A stretch of DNA of 64,000 bases from Flavobacterium shii (GCF_025847235.1 NZ_JAOZEW010000028.1:1-64000); one strand, 5' to 3'. Positions 17,474-26,720 are shown, counted from the first letter of the stretch. Program-made: numbers and translations. The notes: generated by a model from the letters alone, not told the origin.

Positions 17474-17584
17474 TTTTCGGTTTCAGTATTCAGTGTCAGT
17501 AACAGTAAAATGGTATTTACTCTCAATTGCCAAGAAATTAACGGCAAATATTCACAATCCCGTCCCGAAGCTTCAGGACGGGGG
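17473..17584 (+). repeat. Intergenic direct repeat, copy B, with REP-like palindrome
   Basis: Positions 17473-17526 repeat the block at 16139-16194 with few changes. A palindrome with cgtcccgaagcttcaggacg follows at 17561-17580. The two copies bracket the nitroreductase/HxlR pair in the same orientation. Confidence 0.65.
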
Positions 17585-17684
17585 TAAAATCCTTTTAGTC
17601 TTTTTAATCTGTGACTAAAAAGTATTCATTTTAAACCTTTGTTCCTTAGAGACTCAGTACCTCAGAACCTTTGAAGCTTAAAAA

Positions 17685-18119
17685 CTATTTATTTACTTTT
17701 TTAAACCTCATCATTGGCACATCACCTAATAATAAATTTAATTTGCCATCTTTATCAATTGAGTAGCCATTAATTTTTTTGATTATTTGCAAAAACGTTT
17801 GTTCTCCACCACCTTCGCAAAACATCATAGTAGTTGGACCTTGCTCTCCAAATGTAAGTGCTTTACCTTTTAATGTATATGGAGCGCTAAATCCATTACA
17901 GCCTGCATTACCAGAGACTTGACTTGTAGCTTTATCGAATTTAAGGAACGGTTTTTTATCAGGATATAAACCTTCAAAAGCAATACGGGGACCAGAAATA
18001 TACTCCAGTTCCCAAGATGTATTGTAAAGATCGGCAGTGTTTGTCGTGTCTTTCATCGTTGTACAAGAATTAAAAGATAGGGCCAAAATAGAGACGAATA
18101 ATAATACGTAATTTTTCAT
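17685..18119 (-). CDS. META-domain lipoprotein (HslJ-like)
   Basis: 144 residues with lipobox FNSC (Cys19). The META domain spans about residues 30-140: NTSWELEYI at the start, then the signature SGNAGCNGFSAPY, then TTMMFCEG with the second conserved Cys, and a closing PMMRFKK. META proteins are small beta-barrel lipoproteins linked to heat shock or antibiotic resistance in other bacteria; the exact role is unknown. It is a stand-alone gene. Confidence 0.88.
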   Translation of the reverse strand: MKNYVLLFVSILALSFNSCTTMKDTTNTADLYNTSWELEYISGPRIAFEGLYPDKKPFLKFDKATSQVSGNAGCNGFSAPYTLKGKALTFGEQGPTTMMFCEGGGEQTFLQIIKKINGYSIDKDGKLNLLLGDVPMMRFKKVNK

Positions 18120-18202
18120 AAAAAGATATTTTTGAACATAAATTTAAAGGTTTTTAATCGAATTTACTTAAAGAAAGTATGATTATTTTTATTTATATAA
18201 GT

Positions 18203-18210
18203 TACTTTTG
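18203..18210 (+). promoter_or_regulatory. Candidate -7 box (TACTTTTG)
   Basis: TAnnTTTG match 16 bp before the proposed CTG start at 18227. It supports transcription beginning at about 18217, upstream of the signal-peptide codons. Confidence 0.45.
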
Positions 18211-18226
18211 CAGAAAATAAATAAGT

Positions 18227-18604
18227 CTGAAGCAATTCTTCCTCATATTACTTTCCTCTATTTTATTGTTTCCATCTTTTGGAAATGTATTGGTTTACGC
18301 AATGTTTAAAGTAAACCAAGATAAAATTGCGAAAACTATTTGTGTGCAAAGAAAGTTAGAATTCAATACTTGTAATGGAAGATGCGAACTTAAAAAAAAC
18401 TTGCTAAAGTTAGACTCTAATGAAAAAGAGATGCAAAACATCCTTAAAGAAAAGCAAGAACTTGTTTACATTCAGAATTCTGTTATCGAAAGCATTCCTA
18501 ATAATAAATATGTCGAGAATAATTTAATTTCGTTTTTTTATTTTTCAAAGAAACCAATCTCAGTTTCTGTAGCAACATTTCGACCCCCAGCTTATCTTAT
18601 ATAA
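18227..18604 (+). CDS. Small exported CNGRC protein upstream of a TonB receptor
   Basis: The frame has no ATG in front of its signal peptide. Reading from CTG 18227 gives a good signal sequence (LKQFFLILLSSILLFPSFGN), whereas the first ordinary alternative start, TTG 18266, would cut it in half. The upstream in-frame stop is TAA at 18218-18220, so only CTG 18227 or ATA 18221 could restore it. The mature part contains FNTCNGRCELKK followed by a charged helix. The small CXXXC-like motif and place before a siderophore receptor suggest metal-related envelope function, but I know of no proven role. Confidence 0.6.
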   Translation: MKQFFLILLSSILLFPSFGNVLVYAMFKVNQDKIAKTICVQRKLEFNTCNGRCELKKNLLKLDSNEKEMQNILKEKQELVYIQNSVIESIPNNKYVENNLISFFYFSKKPISVSVATFRPPAYLI

Positions 18605-18699
18605 ATTCTAATTCCAATTTTCAATCTTTATTGAAATGAACTTTCATGGTTTTCTGCCAGTGAAATTCTTGTTATTGTTTAAAATTTATATAAGTCTAA

Positions 18700-20856
18700 A
18701 TGAAAAAAATACTTTTTGCCCTATTAATAATTGGGCATATTGCTTTTGCACAGCATAAAACCACCAAGGACAACGCCAAAACCGAAGAACTGGATAATAT
18801 TACCATTTATGGAAAAAAAGAAAAACGTTATAACGATACAATTTCTTCTATTGCCACAAGAACAGCTACAAAACTTATTGATATTCCGCAATCTATACAG
18901 GTAATCTCCAAAGATATTTGGCAAGATCAGGGTGGTTTAAATCTTAATGAAGTTTCAAGAAATATGGTTGGAGTTGCCAACACAACACCATATAGTTCAT
19001 TTTCTATGAGAGGGTTTAATAATTATGGAGATGCTTATTTATTGACAAATGGTATGCGGGGTACTTTATATCATTATAGCCAGAAAGTGTTGCTTTATAA
19101 TCTCGATCAGGTCGAAATAATGCGGGGACCAGCCTCTGTAATGTATTCAGTTGGTAATCCGGGAGGAGTTATTAATTTAAATACGAAACAACCACTTGAC
19201 AAAGCAAGATATGAAGTGAATTTTACCACTGGAAGTTGGAATTTATTTACTGGTTTTGCCGATGCAACGGGTCCATTGACCAAAGATAAAAAGCTTAAAT
19301 ACAGATTGGTAGTAGGAGGTGAGGATAGTGATAGTTACAGAAACTTTCAGTACATGAAAAACCTGCTTATTACACCTACTTTGCAATATGATTTTTCGGA
19401 TAAGACCTCGTTGAATATAGATTATACGTACTTAAAAATGAATTCGCGTTTTCAATATGACAGAGGAACTTACATTAAGAAAAAGAACGATGGAAGTTAT
19501 GATTTTGATAATGTTGATCCAAATTTTACAACTCAGGGAAATCCTTCATTTGGTAGAGATAAAAATTCTTCGGCTTCGCTAACATTCAAACATAAATTTG
19601 ATGAAAAGCTTAGCCTTATAGTAATGAGCCGATATGTAAAAAGAAATTTGGATATGCTTGATGTTTATGGATTTGGTCCTTTAAATGCTACACAAGATAG
19701 TATTCCGAGAGAGGGAACTACCTGGAAATTTAACACACAATGGATTTCGAATACAGCTTTTTTAAAGTACAATTTTAAAACATCTAAATTTATTTCTCAT
19801 GAATTGATATTAGGTGCAGATATCATTCAGGATCGCGTTCTTAAAAACTTATATGTTAGCAAAGTATATCCTTCGTTAAGCATTGACAATCCTGATTATT
19901 CTCAGGATGCAATTGTGATTAATGATCCAAATGTACCATTGGGAGATGAGGGAATTGATAATAATACTAAGGTTACCAATAATTATGCTGGATTTATTCA
20001 AGACCAAATTTCGATAGGAGAAAAATGGAAACTAAATTTAGCAATGCGTTATAATACATATCACTACAAGCAAAAACCGGTAGACGAACTTGATGCAACC
20101 GGAGTAGAAATAACATCGGATGCAAAGGCGTGGGTCCCAAGAGTTGGAGTCGTTTATGAACTTAAAAAGAATATAGCTTTATATGCTTCGTACACAGAAT
20201 CATTTGAACCACAAAATAATAATAACGTAGGTGCTGGCGGTCCTTTTCCTCCAAAAAAAGGAAAACAATACGAAGTAGGATACAAAGGCGACTTTTTGTC
20301 CAATAGATTAAGTACTACGCTGGCACTATATGATATTGATTATGTAAACTTACTTGTTGCCGATCCTAGTGATCCAAATAAGAAAAGAAGAATTGCAATT
20401 CCGGGTTTAAACAGTAAAGGAATAGAAGTATCTGCGCAAGGTATTATATCTCAAAACTGGTCTGTAATAGGAAGTTATTCTTATAACGAAGTAAAATATT
20501 TGGCTAAAACATCAATTGGAAATGTGGGCGACAGACCTTTGAATGCACCAAAATATGTTGCTAATGTTTGGTTGGAATACAACTTTACAGAGACTATTTT
20601 TAAAAATCTAAAATTAGGAGCAGGAATTAAGTTTCAAGGAAACACTTTAGGAGGTAGTTATCGCGATGATTCTATTTTATTACCCGCTTATTCCTATATC
20701 GATATGTCGGCAAATTATAGATACAAAAATTACTTTGTAGGTTTAACTGCCAATAATATTACCAATAAACTCTATTTTCCAGGCGCATACGGTACAACAT
20801 CTTTATTTACCGGAACCCCTCAAAATATTAGATTAAATCTGGGGTTTGTATTTTAG
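18700..20856 (+). CDS. TonB-dependent siderophore receptor
   Basis: Outer-membrane active transporter of 718 residues with an 18-residue signal peptide (MKKILFALLIIGHIAFAQ). The plug domain (about 45-160) shows the siderophore-receptor phrases DIPQSIQVISKDIWQDQG, VEIMRGPASVMYSVGNPGG and VINLNTKQP. The 22-strand barrel follows and ends in an aromatic residue (LNLGFVF). The FhuA/FecA-type plug points to ferric hydroxamate or a similar siderophore; the ligand is not decided. It follows the small CNGRC protein by 95 bp and ends at a bidirectional terminator. Confidence 0.93.
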   Translation: MKKILFALLIIGHIAFAQHKTTKDNAKTEELDNITIYGKKEKRYNDTISSIATRTATKLIDIPQSIQVISKDIWQDQGGLNLNEVSRNMVGVANTTPYSSFSMRGFNNYGDAYLLTNGMRGTLYHYSQKVLLYNLDQVEIMRGPASVMYSVGNPGGVINLNTKQPLDKARYEVNFTTGSWNLFTGFADATGPLTKDKKLKYRLVVGGEDSDSYRNFQYMKNLLITPTLQYDFSDKTSLNIDYTYLKMNSRFQYDRGTYIKKKNDGSYDFDNVDPNFTTQGNPSFGRDKNSSASLTFKHKFDEKLSLIVMSRYVKRNLDMLDVYGFGPLNATQDSIPREGTTWKFNTQWISNTAFLKYNFKTSKFISHELILGADIIQDRVLKNLYVSKVYPSLSIDNPDYSQDAIVINDPNVPLGDEGIDNNTKVTNNYAGFIQDQISIGEKWKLNLAMRYNTYHYKQKPVDELDATGVEITSDAKAWVPRVGVVYELKKNIALYASYTESFEPQNNNNVGAGGPFPPKKGKQYEVGYKGDFLSNRLSTTLALYDIDYVNLLVADPSDPNKKRRIAIPGLNSKGIEVSAQGIISQNWSVIGSYSYNEVKYLAKTSIGNVGDRPLNAPKYVANVWLEYNFTETIFKNLKLGAGIKFQGNTLGGSYRDDSILLPAYSYIDMSANYRYKNYFVGLTANNITNKLYFPGAYGTTSLFTGTPQNIRLNLGFVF

Positions 20857-20945
20857 TTATTGGGTACCTACTTGTTTGACTGTGCGTCCCGAAACTTCGA
20901 GAGAAGTCCTTCAAAGTATAAAAATTGTTTTATATCATTGGGAAT

Positions 20946-20983
20946 AAAAAAAGGAGAAAAGTGGTTTACTTTTCTCCTTTTTT
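20946..20983. terminator. Bidirectional terminator between convergent genes
   Basis: Stem aaaaaaaggagaaaagt / acttttctcctttttt with a 5-nt loop. The A and T runs give a T tract on both strands, serving the receptor and the S37 peptidase genes. Confidence 0.85.
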
Positions 20984-20989
20984 ATAAAT

Positions 20990-22282
20990 CTATTTGGCCA
21001 ACCAACTCTTGAGAGTTTTCATTATTTTTTCCTGATCCTGTTGTGGGAAGTTTTTGATTCTTGTGGCATGACTACCTCCGGGTAAAACCATTTTTAAAGC
21101 ATCAAGTTTAGGATTAGGTGTTGGAGAACAAGCACCCCAAGTATCGTAACCGCCATAAATAAAAAGTATTTCTGAACCTTTATTTTCGATATATTCTCTA
21201 ACTGTTTTAATGTATTTTGGATTGTAATTTATTGAAACATCTTTTGGAGCAAATCTAGAATTTGAAGTACTTTTTACCGCTGTTAATAAATCTCTTACAG
21301 GAGTAAAATCAAAACCATAGTACCCCAATTCGCTCATGTGTTGGTAATAAGATGGGAGTAAATCATAATAGCTTTTATCATTATAAAAGCTAATTCCGAC
21401 GATTTTATTCATATAGGTAAACAATTCTTTGGCAGAAGCAGTATTGGCTGGAATGTCTTCACATTTTCCTCCCCATTGCCAGAAAGAAAAAGGAAATTCC
21501 AGCGCACTATATTCTAGCGCTTCATCCATTGAAACCTCTGTAAAAGTCATTTTTTTCTCCTCGGCATATTCTTTTATTTCGTTAAGAAGAGCAGTTTTAT
21601 TTTGCAGTAATGCACGTTGAAATTCAATTATTTTTTCACGACATTCTGTAGTGCCCACAGTTGCAAGATGTTGTTGTATTCTGGGATCTTCCTGTGTATT
21701 AATTAATGGCGCTACGTAAGGAACAGCAATAGCAACATCATTTGGATATTTGGATTTGTAAATTAAGGTAGTTTCTCCGCCTTTACTAATTCCTGTTGAG
21801 ATCCATTTTCCTGTGTATAATTGTTTTAATTTGGTAACAATAGCATGATAATCAGCTATAGCCTGATCATTGGTCAAGTACTCCCAAGGAACTGGGTTCG
21901 GTCTGGATTTTCCGTAAAAACGATATTCTACAATAACCTGATTAGCATTTAATAAAGAACTTAATTCGGTTTTTGTATATCTGGCAGCATATCCTTCGGT
22001 TTCAATCACCATCGGGCTATTGTAATCGAGATGCGATAAATAAATGTAATGTTTAAATGTTCCCTTTTTAGGGTTTTTATGATCCAATGGCTCATTAAGA
22101 ACCAATTGATATGATTCTTTAAAACCTTCAAGATCTTTCATTTTGGTAATTTCTACACCAGAGAATAATTGGGTTAATTTATTCTCTAAATCGGTTTTAA
22201 TGGTAGTTTCTGTTTGAGCAAAACTCAAGTGTGAAGTAAGGGAAACAAGCAGAAGTAATAAAATGTGTTTTAACTTTCTCAT
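20990..22282 (-). CDS. Secreted tripeptidyl aminopeptidase, peptidase family S37 (PS-10)
   Basis: The 430-residue protein has a signal peptide (cleavage near FAQ, residue 23). The alpha/beta-hydrolase triad is visible: Ser166 in TGISKGGET, Asp380 in IYGGYDTWGA and His405 in LPGGSHATRI. The segment VEYRFYGKSRP before the nucleophile elbow is typical of S37, which releases tripeptides from the N-terminus of peptides. It lies at the edge of the hydroxyproline island, where it could trim peptides made by the secreted protease. It is transcribed away from the hydroxyproline genes, so co-regulation is unproven. Confidence 0.88.
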   Translation of the reverse strand: MRKLKHILLLLLVSLTSHLSFAQTETTIKTDLENKLTQLFSGVEITKMKDLEGFKESYQLVLNEPLDHKNPKKGTFKHYIYLSHLDYNSPMVIETEGYAARYTKTELSSLLNANQVIVEYRFYGKSRPNPVPWEYLTNDQAIADYHAIVTKLKQLYTGKWISTGISKGGETTLIYKSKYPNDVAIAVPYVAPLINTQEDPRIQQHLATVGTTECREKIIEFQRALLQNKTALLNEIKEYAEEKKMTFTEVSMDEALEYSALEFPFSFWQWGGKCEDIPANTASAKELFTYMNKIVGISFYNDKSYYDLLPSYYQHMSELGYYGFDFTPVRDLLTAVKSTSNSRFAPKDVSINYNPKYIKTVREYIENKGSEILFIYGGYDTWGACSPTPNPKLDALKMVLPGGSHATRIKNFPQQDQEKIMKTLKSWLAK

Positions 22283-22436
22283 TATTTTTAAATTGATTTT
22301 TTTATAAAAATATACCCTTCAAAACTAATCAATTTATACTATATTAACCTTAAGTTGCCTTATGTTAACTAGTTCTTTGTGAAATAGGATTTTGAAAAAA
22401 TAATCTGCTATTTTTAGTGAAATTTCAACTAAATAT

Positions 22437-23411
22437 ATGGAACCTATTCAACTTATTTCGGACAATTTTATTGAAGAAAATTGTGATTTTAAAAAACTAA
22501 TAGAAGGACTTCGAGAGGGATTTTCGACAGAGAAAATAGAAGTACCACTTCGGCATCATCATGATTTTTCTAATCCTGAAGAAAACAAAGATTCAACATT
22601 ATTACTAATGCCCGCATTTCAACCCGGTAAAGATTTAGGTGTAAAAATTGTTACTGTAAGTCCTAATAATGGCAAATATGATTTGCCTTCTATACAAGGA
22701 ACCTACATTTATCTGGATGCACATAAAGGGAATATCAAAGCAATTCTTGACGCAAAATCCTTAACAAGCAAAAGAACTGCAGCAACATCGGCATTGGCAA
22801 GTAGTTATCTTTCGCGCAAAGATGCTTCGTCTATGTTAATGATAGGAACTGGTGCATTGGCAATTAATTTAATACAGGCACATGCGAGGGTACGCCCCAT
22901 AAAACAAGTGTATGTGTGGGGAAGAACCATACAAAAAGCACAATTGGTTTGTGATGCATTAAGAGACTTTCCTTTTACTTGTAGAATAGTTTCAACTATC
23001 GAAGAAGTAATATCAGATGTTGCTATTATTTCTTCGGCTACATTATCACCAATTCCACTTGTATTTGGCAAATGGCTTAAAGAAGGTCAACATCTGGATT
23101 TAGTAGGTGCCTATAAAAAAGATATGCGAGAAGCTGATGATGAAGCAATCCTAAAATCAAGCGTATTCCTTGATACGTACCAAGGTGGGCTAAAAGAAAG
23201 TGGCGATATTTTAATTCCGTTAACCAATGGAATTATTACAAAAGAATCCATCAAAGCAGACTTATTTGAATTATGTAGTAATATAAAAGAAGGCAGAACA
23301 ACTGATACTGAAATTACTTTTTTTAAATCTGTGGGTCATGCCTTAGAAGACCTTGTTGCAGCCGCTTATTTTTATAAAGAGTTTAATTTAAAATCATTAA
23401 TAAATGTCTAA
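22437..23411 (+). CDS. Delta-1-pyrroline-2-carboxylate reductase (ornithine cyclodeaminase/mu-crystallin family)
   Basis: 324 residues with the mu-crystallin fold. The N-terminal part has LLLMPAFQPGKDLGVKIV and the Lys/Arg cluster LTSKRTAATSALAS. The Rossmann segment SMLMIGTGALAINLIQAHA lies at about 131-150. In the family some members are ornithine cyclodeaminases and others reduce pyrroline-2-carboxylate to L-proline. Here the next gene, overlapping by 8 nt, is a trans-3-hydroxyproline dehydratase whose product is pyrroline-2-carboxylate, so the reductase role is well supported by context. Cytoplasmic, NAD(P)H-dependent. Confidence 0.87.
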   Translation: MEPIQLISDNFIEENCDFKKLIEGLREGFSTEKIEVPLRHHHDFSNPEENKDSTLLLMPAFQPGKDLGVKIVTVSPNNGKYDLPSIQGTYIYLDAHKGNIKAILDAKSLTSKRTAATSALASSYLSRKDASSMLMIGTGALAINLIQAHARVRPIKQVYVWGRTIQKAQLVCDALRDFPFTCRIVSTIEEVISDVAIISSATLSPIPLVFGKWLKEGQHLDLVGAYKKDMREADDEAILKSSVFLDTYQGGLKESGDILIPLTNGIITKESIKADLFELCSNIKEGRTTDTEITFFKSVGHALEDLVAAAYFYKEFNLKSLINV

Positions 23412-24471
23412 AGTTTACAATAATATTTGTACTAATATAGAGTATAAAATAGCATCGGATATGCTACAAATAAAAACCATCGATATGCATACGGGAGGAG
23501 AACCGCTACGTGTTATTGTTTCGGGTTTTCCAGAACTTAAAGGAAATAGTGTGCTAGAATATCGCAGAGATATAAAGGAAAATTACGATTATTTAAGAAC
23601 GTCATTAATGTTTGAACCTCGAGGCCACGCTGATATGTATGGTTGTGTTTTGCTTCCGCCAAATGACGATGATGCCGATTTTGGTATTTTATTTATGCAC
23701 AATGAAGGATATAGTAGCATGTGTGGTCATGCGATTATTGCCATAAGTACCCTGGCTGCCAAGATGAATTGGATTACTGTAAAGGAAGGAGAAAATGCAC
23801 TTAAAATTGACGCTCCATGTGGACGAATATTTTCTTATGTTAACATTAAAAATGAAGAAGTAACAGGAGTGAGATTTCATTGTGTACCAAGCTTTGTAGT
23901 AGGCTTAGACCGTGTTGTAAATGTTTCGGGTATAGGAAACATTGTTTATGATTTGGCTTATGGCGGCGCTTTTTATGCTTATGTCGATTTAAGAAAGAAT
24001 ACAAATTTGAATTTTGGTTTAACCGAAGAAGATTATCGCACTATTATTCAGAGTGGTATAGATATAAAGCATGCTGTAATGGATCAAGATAAAGAAATTT
24101 TGCATCCATTTGAAGATGATTTAAGTTTTCTTTACGGAACAATTTTTATTGATGAGCCACAAGAAATTGCGAATCATAGCAGGAACGTTTGTATTTTTGC
24201 TGATGGCGAAGTAGATCGCTCTCCAACAGGTTCGGGCGTCTCTGGCAGAATCGCTATTGAGAATGCAAGAAATGCCATAAAACCAAATGAGTCTATTACG
24301 ATAGAAAGTATTACAGGAAGCACATTTAACGGTTCTCTTATTAAGGAAAAAGATTTTGGTAGATTTAAAGCGGTGATTCCGCAAGTCGAAGGAACTGCTT
24401 ATGTAACAGGTATAAATACTTTTCTTATAGATCTAAAAGATCCAATGAGAAATGGGTTTATTTTGAGATAG
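23404..24471 (+). CDS. trans-3-hydroxy-L-proline dehydratase (proline racemase family)
   Basis: Proline racemase fold with the pair of catalytic positions readable: Cys107 in SMCGHAI and Thr275 in DRSPTGSG. In this family Cys/Cys marks racemases and 4-hydroxyproline epimerases, while Cys/Thr marks trans-3-hydroxy-L-proline dehydratase. The product, pyrroline-2-carboxylate, is the substrate of the preceding gene. The ATG at 23404 overlaps that gene by 8 nt. An internal ATG at 23461, just before IKTIDMHTGGEPLRV, may be the functional start, since the extra 19 residues are not typical. Length with that start is 336 residues, the family norm. Confidence 0.92.
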   Translation: MSKVYNNICTNIEYKIASDMLQIKTIDMHTGGEPLRVIVSGFPELKGNSVLEYRRDIKENYDYLRTSLMFEPRGHADMYGCVLLPPNDDDADFGILFMHNEGYSSMCGHAIIAISTLAAKMNWITVKEGENALKIDAPCGRIFSYVNIKNEEVTGVRFHCVPSFVVGLDRVVNVSGIGNIVYDLAYGGAFYAYVDLRKNTNLNFGLTEEDYRTIIQSGIDIKHAVMDQDKEILHPFEDDLSFLYGTIFIDEPQEIANHSRNVCIFADGEVDRSPTGSGVSGRIAIENARNAIKPNESITIESITGSTFNGSLIKEKDFGRFKAVIPQVEGTAYVTGINTFLIDLKDPMRNGFILR

Positions 24472-24553
24472 GTTTTTTTTGAGGTTCAAAGGCGCTAAGG
24501 TTCTGAGTGACTAAGAAACTGAGAATGAAAACTTTTAGCCACGACGTAACCAG

Positions 24554-24651
24554 AATCTTGTCACCCTGAGGAACGAAGGGTCTCCATTAGTAGCTCTGCA
24601 AAGATTGTGGAGTTTTTGTGGTCCTTCGACTCCGCTCAGGATGACAAGATT
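24554..24651. repeat. Long hairpin repeat (CACCCTGAG type), unit 1
   Basis: Arms aatcttgtcaccctgag (24554-24570) and ctcaggatgacaagatt (24635-24651) pair with one mismatch. An inner cgaagg/ccttcg pairing extends the stem. This resembles a repeat word widespread in Bacteroidetes genomes. Confidence 0.75.
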
Positions 24652-24720
24652 GAGGAGAAACTTTGCGAGCATCGCGTAAATCTTTGTGGATTTTGTGGTT
24701 AATTTTCGGCTTTAAACCAC

Positions 24721-24819
24721 AATCTTGTCACCCTGACGCAGGAAGAGTCTCATTAAGAAGTTCGAAAAAGATTATGGAGTTTCTCGCGGAGATTTCTCCT
24801 GTGTCGAAATGACAATATT
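24721..24819. repeat. Long hairpin repeat (CACCCTGAG type), unit 2
   Basis: Diverged second unit: arm 24721-24745 starts aatcttgtcaccctgacg, and arm 24795-24819 ends in gaaatgacaatatt. Orientation and size match unit 1. Confidence 0.65.
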
Positions 24820-24985
24820 GGAGAAAAACTTTGCGAACTTTGCGTTAAATATATCTAAATCTTTGCAAACTTAGCTGTTAAATTTTTTAAGATTCAGAGA
24901 TACCAAGAAATTGAAACTGAATACTTTTTCCGTCACAGATTAAAAAAGCTTAAACAAATAAATAAAATAACTTAAAACATAAAAA

Positions 24986-26197
24986 ATGACAATTGGAATA
25001 GGAGGCTCAACTGCAGCTATTGAGTTAGAAAAAATTAAAAACATGACTCTGAATGTAAAACCAATTCAGATAGAAGAATATCAAGATCGCATTAAAAAAG
25101 CAGTTGCTATAATGAAAGATATAAAGGTAAAAGTAGCGTATATAAATGCTGGAACGAACCTTTATTATTTTACAGGTACAAAGTGGAATCCATCTGAGAG
25201 AATGGTTGGTGCTTTATTATATGATGATGGAACGCTGGATTATATTGTTCCAAAATTTGAAGAAGGTACTTTTAAAAAATACATGCAATTAAACGGAAAA
25301 ATTAATTGTTGGGAAGAGCATGAATCTCCATATGTTTTAATGGGCGAACTATTAAAGAACAAGAATATAGTTGGAGATACGATTGCTATAGATGAGTCGG
25401 CTCCTTATTTTCTTGTAGATGGAGTGACAAAAACAAATCAATCTTATACAGTAATTAATGCTTTACCTATTACTTCGGGGTGTCGAATGCAAAAATCTCC
25501 GAATGAAATTGCTATTATTCAGCAAGCCAAAGATATTACAATGGTAGTACAACGTGCTGCTGCCAAGATATTAAGACCCGGAATTAGTGTTAATGAAGTT
25601 ACGAGTTTTATAAACAATGCGCACATAAAAGCTGGTGTTGGTTCGGGATCTTATTTTTGTATTGTTTTGTTTGCCGATGATACACAATATCCTCATGGCG
25701 TATCTATTCCACAGGATTTAAAAGAAAATGGAGCAGTTATTATCGATACAGGCTGTAGACTGGAAGGATACCTCTCGGATATTACAAGGTCTTATTCTTA
25801 TGGAACTCCATCTGAAGAATACAAAACAATTTGGAATCTTGAAAAAGCAACGCAACATGCTGCTTTTGAAGCCGCCAAAATAGGATCAACTTGTGGCTCA
25901 GTAGATGATGCTGCCAGAAAAACATTAGCGGAAGCAGGATTAAGTCCAGATTATAATTTACCGGGGTTACCACATAGAGTTGGGCATGGAACTGGTTTGG
26001 ACATTCATGAATATCCTTATTTAGTAAGAGGAAGTGAAATCGAACTTCGCGAAGGAATGGTAGTAAGTAATGAACCAATGATTTGCATTCCTGAGAAATT
26101 TGGTATTCGTCATGAAGATCATTTTTATATGACTGCCAATGGTCCAAAATGGTTTACAGAACCGATGAATAGTGTTGATAATCCTTTTGGATATTAA
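24986..26197 (+). CDS. M24-family metallopeptidase (Xaa-Pro dipeptidase-like)
   Basis: 403-residue cytoplasmic pita-bread peptidase. The five metal ligands are visible: Asp254 (IIDTGC), Asp265 (LSDITRS), His334 (VGHGTGLDIHEYP), Glu363 (NEPMI) and Glu377 (RHEDH). The N-terminal creatinase-like domain spans about 25-160. Such enzymes cleave bonds before proline or hydroxyproline, which would release free hydroxyproline from imported di- or oligopeptides. It lies between the 3-hydroxyproline pair and the protease/SusCD genes. Start alternatives are 24986 or ATG 25043. Confidence 0.88.
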   Translation: MTIGIGGSTAAIELEKIKNMTLNVKPIQIEEYQDRIKKAVAIMKDIKVKVAYINAGTNLYYFTGTKWNPSERMVGALLYDDGTLDYIVPKFEEGTFKKYMQLNGKINCWEEHESPYVLMGELLKNKNIVGDTIAIDESAPYFLVDGVTKTNQSYTVINALPITSGCRMQKSPNEIAIIQQAKDITMVVQRAAAKILRPGISVNEVTSFINNAHIKAGVGSGSYFCIVLFADDTQYPHGVSIPQDLKENGAVIIDTGCRLEGYLSDITRSYSYGTPSEEYKTIWNLEKATQHAAFEAAKIGSTCGSVDDAARKTLAEAGLSPDYNLPGLPHRVGHGTGLDIHEYPYLVRGSEIELREGMVVSNEPMICIPEKFGIRHEDHFYMTANGPKWFTEPMNSVDNPFGY

Positions 26198-26259
26198 TAT
26201 TGATTGAAGTTTCTAAAGTTTAAAGTTTCACGCAGATTTAAGCGCATTCTTGTAGATTA

Positions 26260-26290
26260 TCCTGCAAGGTCTTTTTTTGACCTTGCAGGA
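26260..26290. terminator. Hairpin between convergent M24 and ParB-like genes
   Basis: Perfect 12-bp stem tcctgcaaggtc / gaccttgcagga around a loop of seven T. The T run is in the loop rather than behind the stem, so this is not a textbook terminator. A shorter relative (aaggtc / gacctt) is at about 36548-36566. Confidence 0.5.
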
Positions 26291-26308
26291 AATGAGAATA
26301 GTTTAATT

Positions 26309-26686
26309 TTAATAAGGTAACTTATCTGCTGGAACACCTATAAAATCGGGCTCAGGCGTGGTCTCAAACTGCACAACTGCAATATCAGTATAGCCTTGTG
26401 CCAAAGCTTTCATTATGCGATGCATACCATCCATTAAACGCCCATTTGCACATAATATAATGGGATAATCTAAGCTTGCTTCTTCCATGAGTTTCATGTG
26501 CTCGAGGATAGCTGCACAAGTTGGTATCTGGCTCGGGTCCTGGAACCAGTAAGCCTCATTTACTTCACTAATAGCACTAAGTAAAACGCGTTTAATAGGG
26601 AAGTCTCTGGATAATTCTATCAAGCGATGTACATCCCAAGCCTTTAATCCTTTTTTGCTTGGACGTAAATTATATTGTTTTCTCAT
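26309..26686 (-). CDS. ParB-like fold small protein
   Basis: 125 residues from the ATG at 26686 (the open frame reaches 26746, but that part is the terminator hairpin of the neighbour). It has the ParB/sulfiredoxin-like signature NGRLMDGMHRIMKALAQGY, with the earlier part VHRLIELSRDFPIKRVLL. No helix-turn-helix DNA-binding domain as in true ParB is present, so chromosome partition is unlikely. Stand-alone proteins of this type are poorly characterised. It lies downstream of the secreted protease gene on the same strand, but a strong hairpin separates them. Confidence 0.7.
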   Translation of the reverse strand: MRKQYNLRPSKKGLKAWDVHRLIELSRDFPIKRVLLSAISEVNEAYWFQDPSQIPTCAAILEHMKLMEEASLDYPIILCANGRLMDGMHRIMKALAQGYTDIAVVQFETTPEPDFIGVPADKLPY

Positions 26687-26720
26687 GTTTTTTTTCAAAT
26701 TAACGCTAATATAAAAACAA

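Larger units (their letters stand above)
24472..24985. other. Gene-free region with two hairpin repeats
   Basis: No gene is seen in 514 bp. It contains filler text similar to other gaps (24490-24530, 24830-24910) and two long hairpins listed separately. The last 100 bp are AT-rich and lead to the M24 peptidase start. Confidence 0.6.

Noticed and set aside
25782-26147. 121-codon minus-strand frame in the M24 peptidase gene
   Set aside because: Antisense to a gene with all five metal ligands; no recognised domain.
26309-26686. Plasmid or chromosome partition gene (ParB)
   Set aside because: The protein has only the small ParB-like fold, lacks the HTH domain, and no parA is adjacent.
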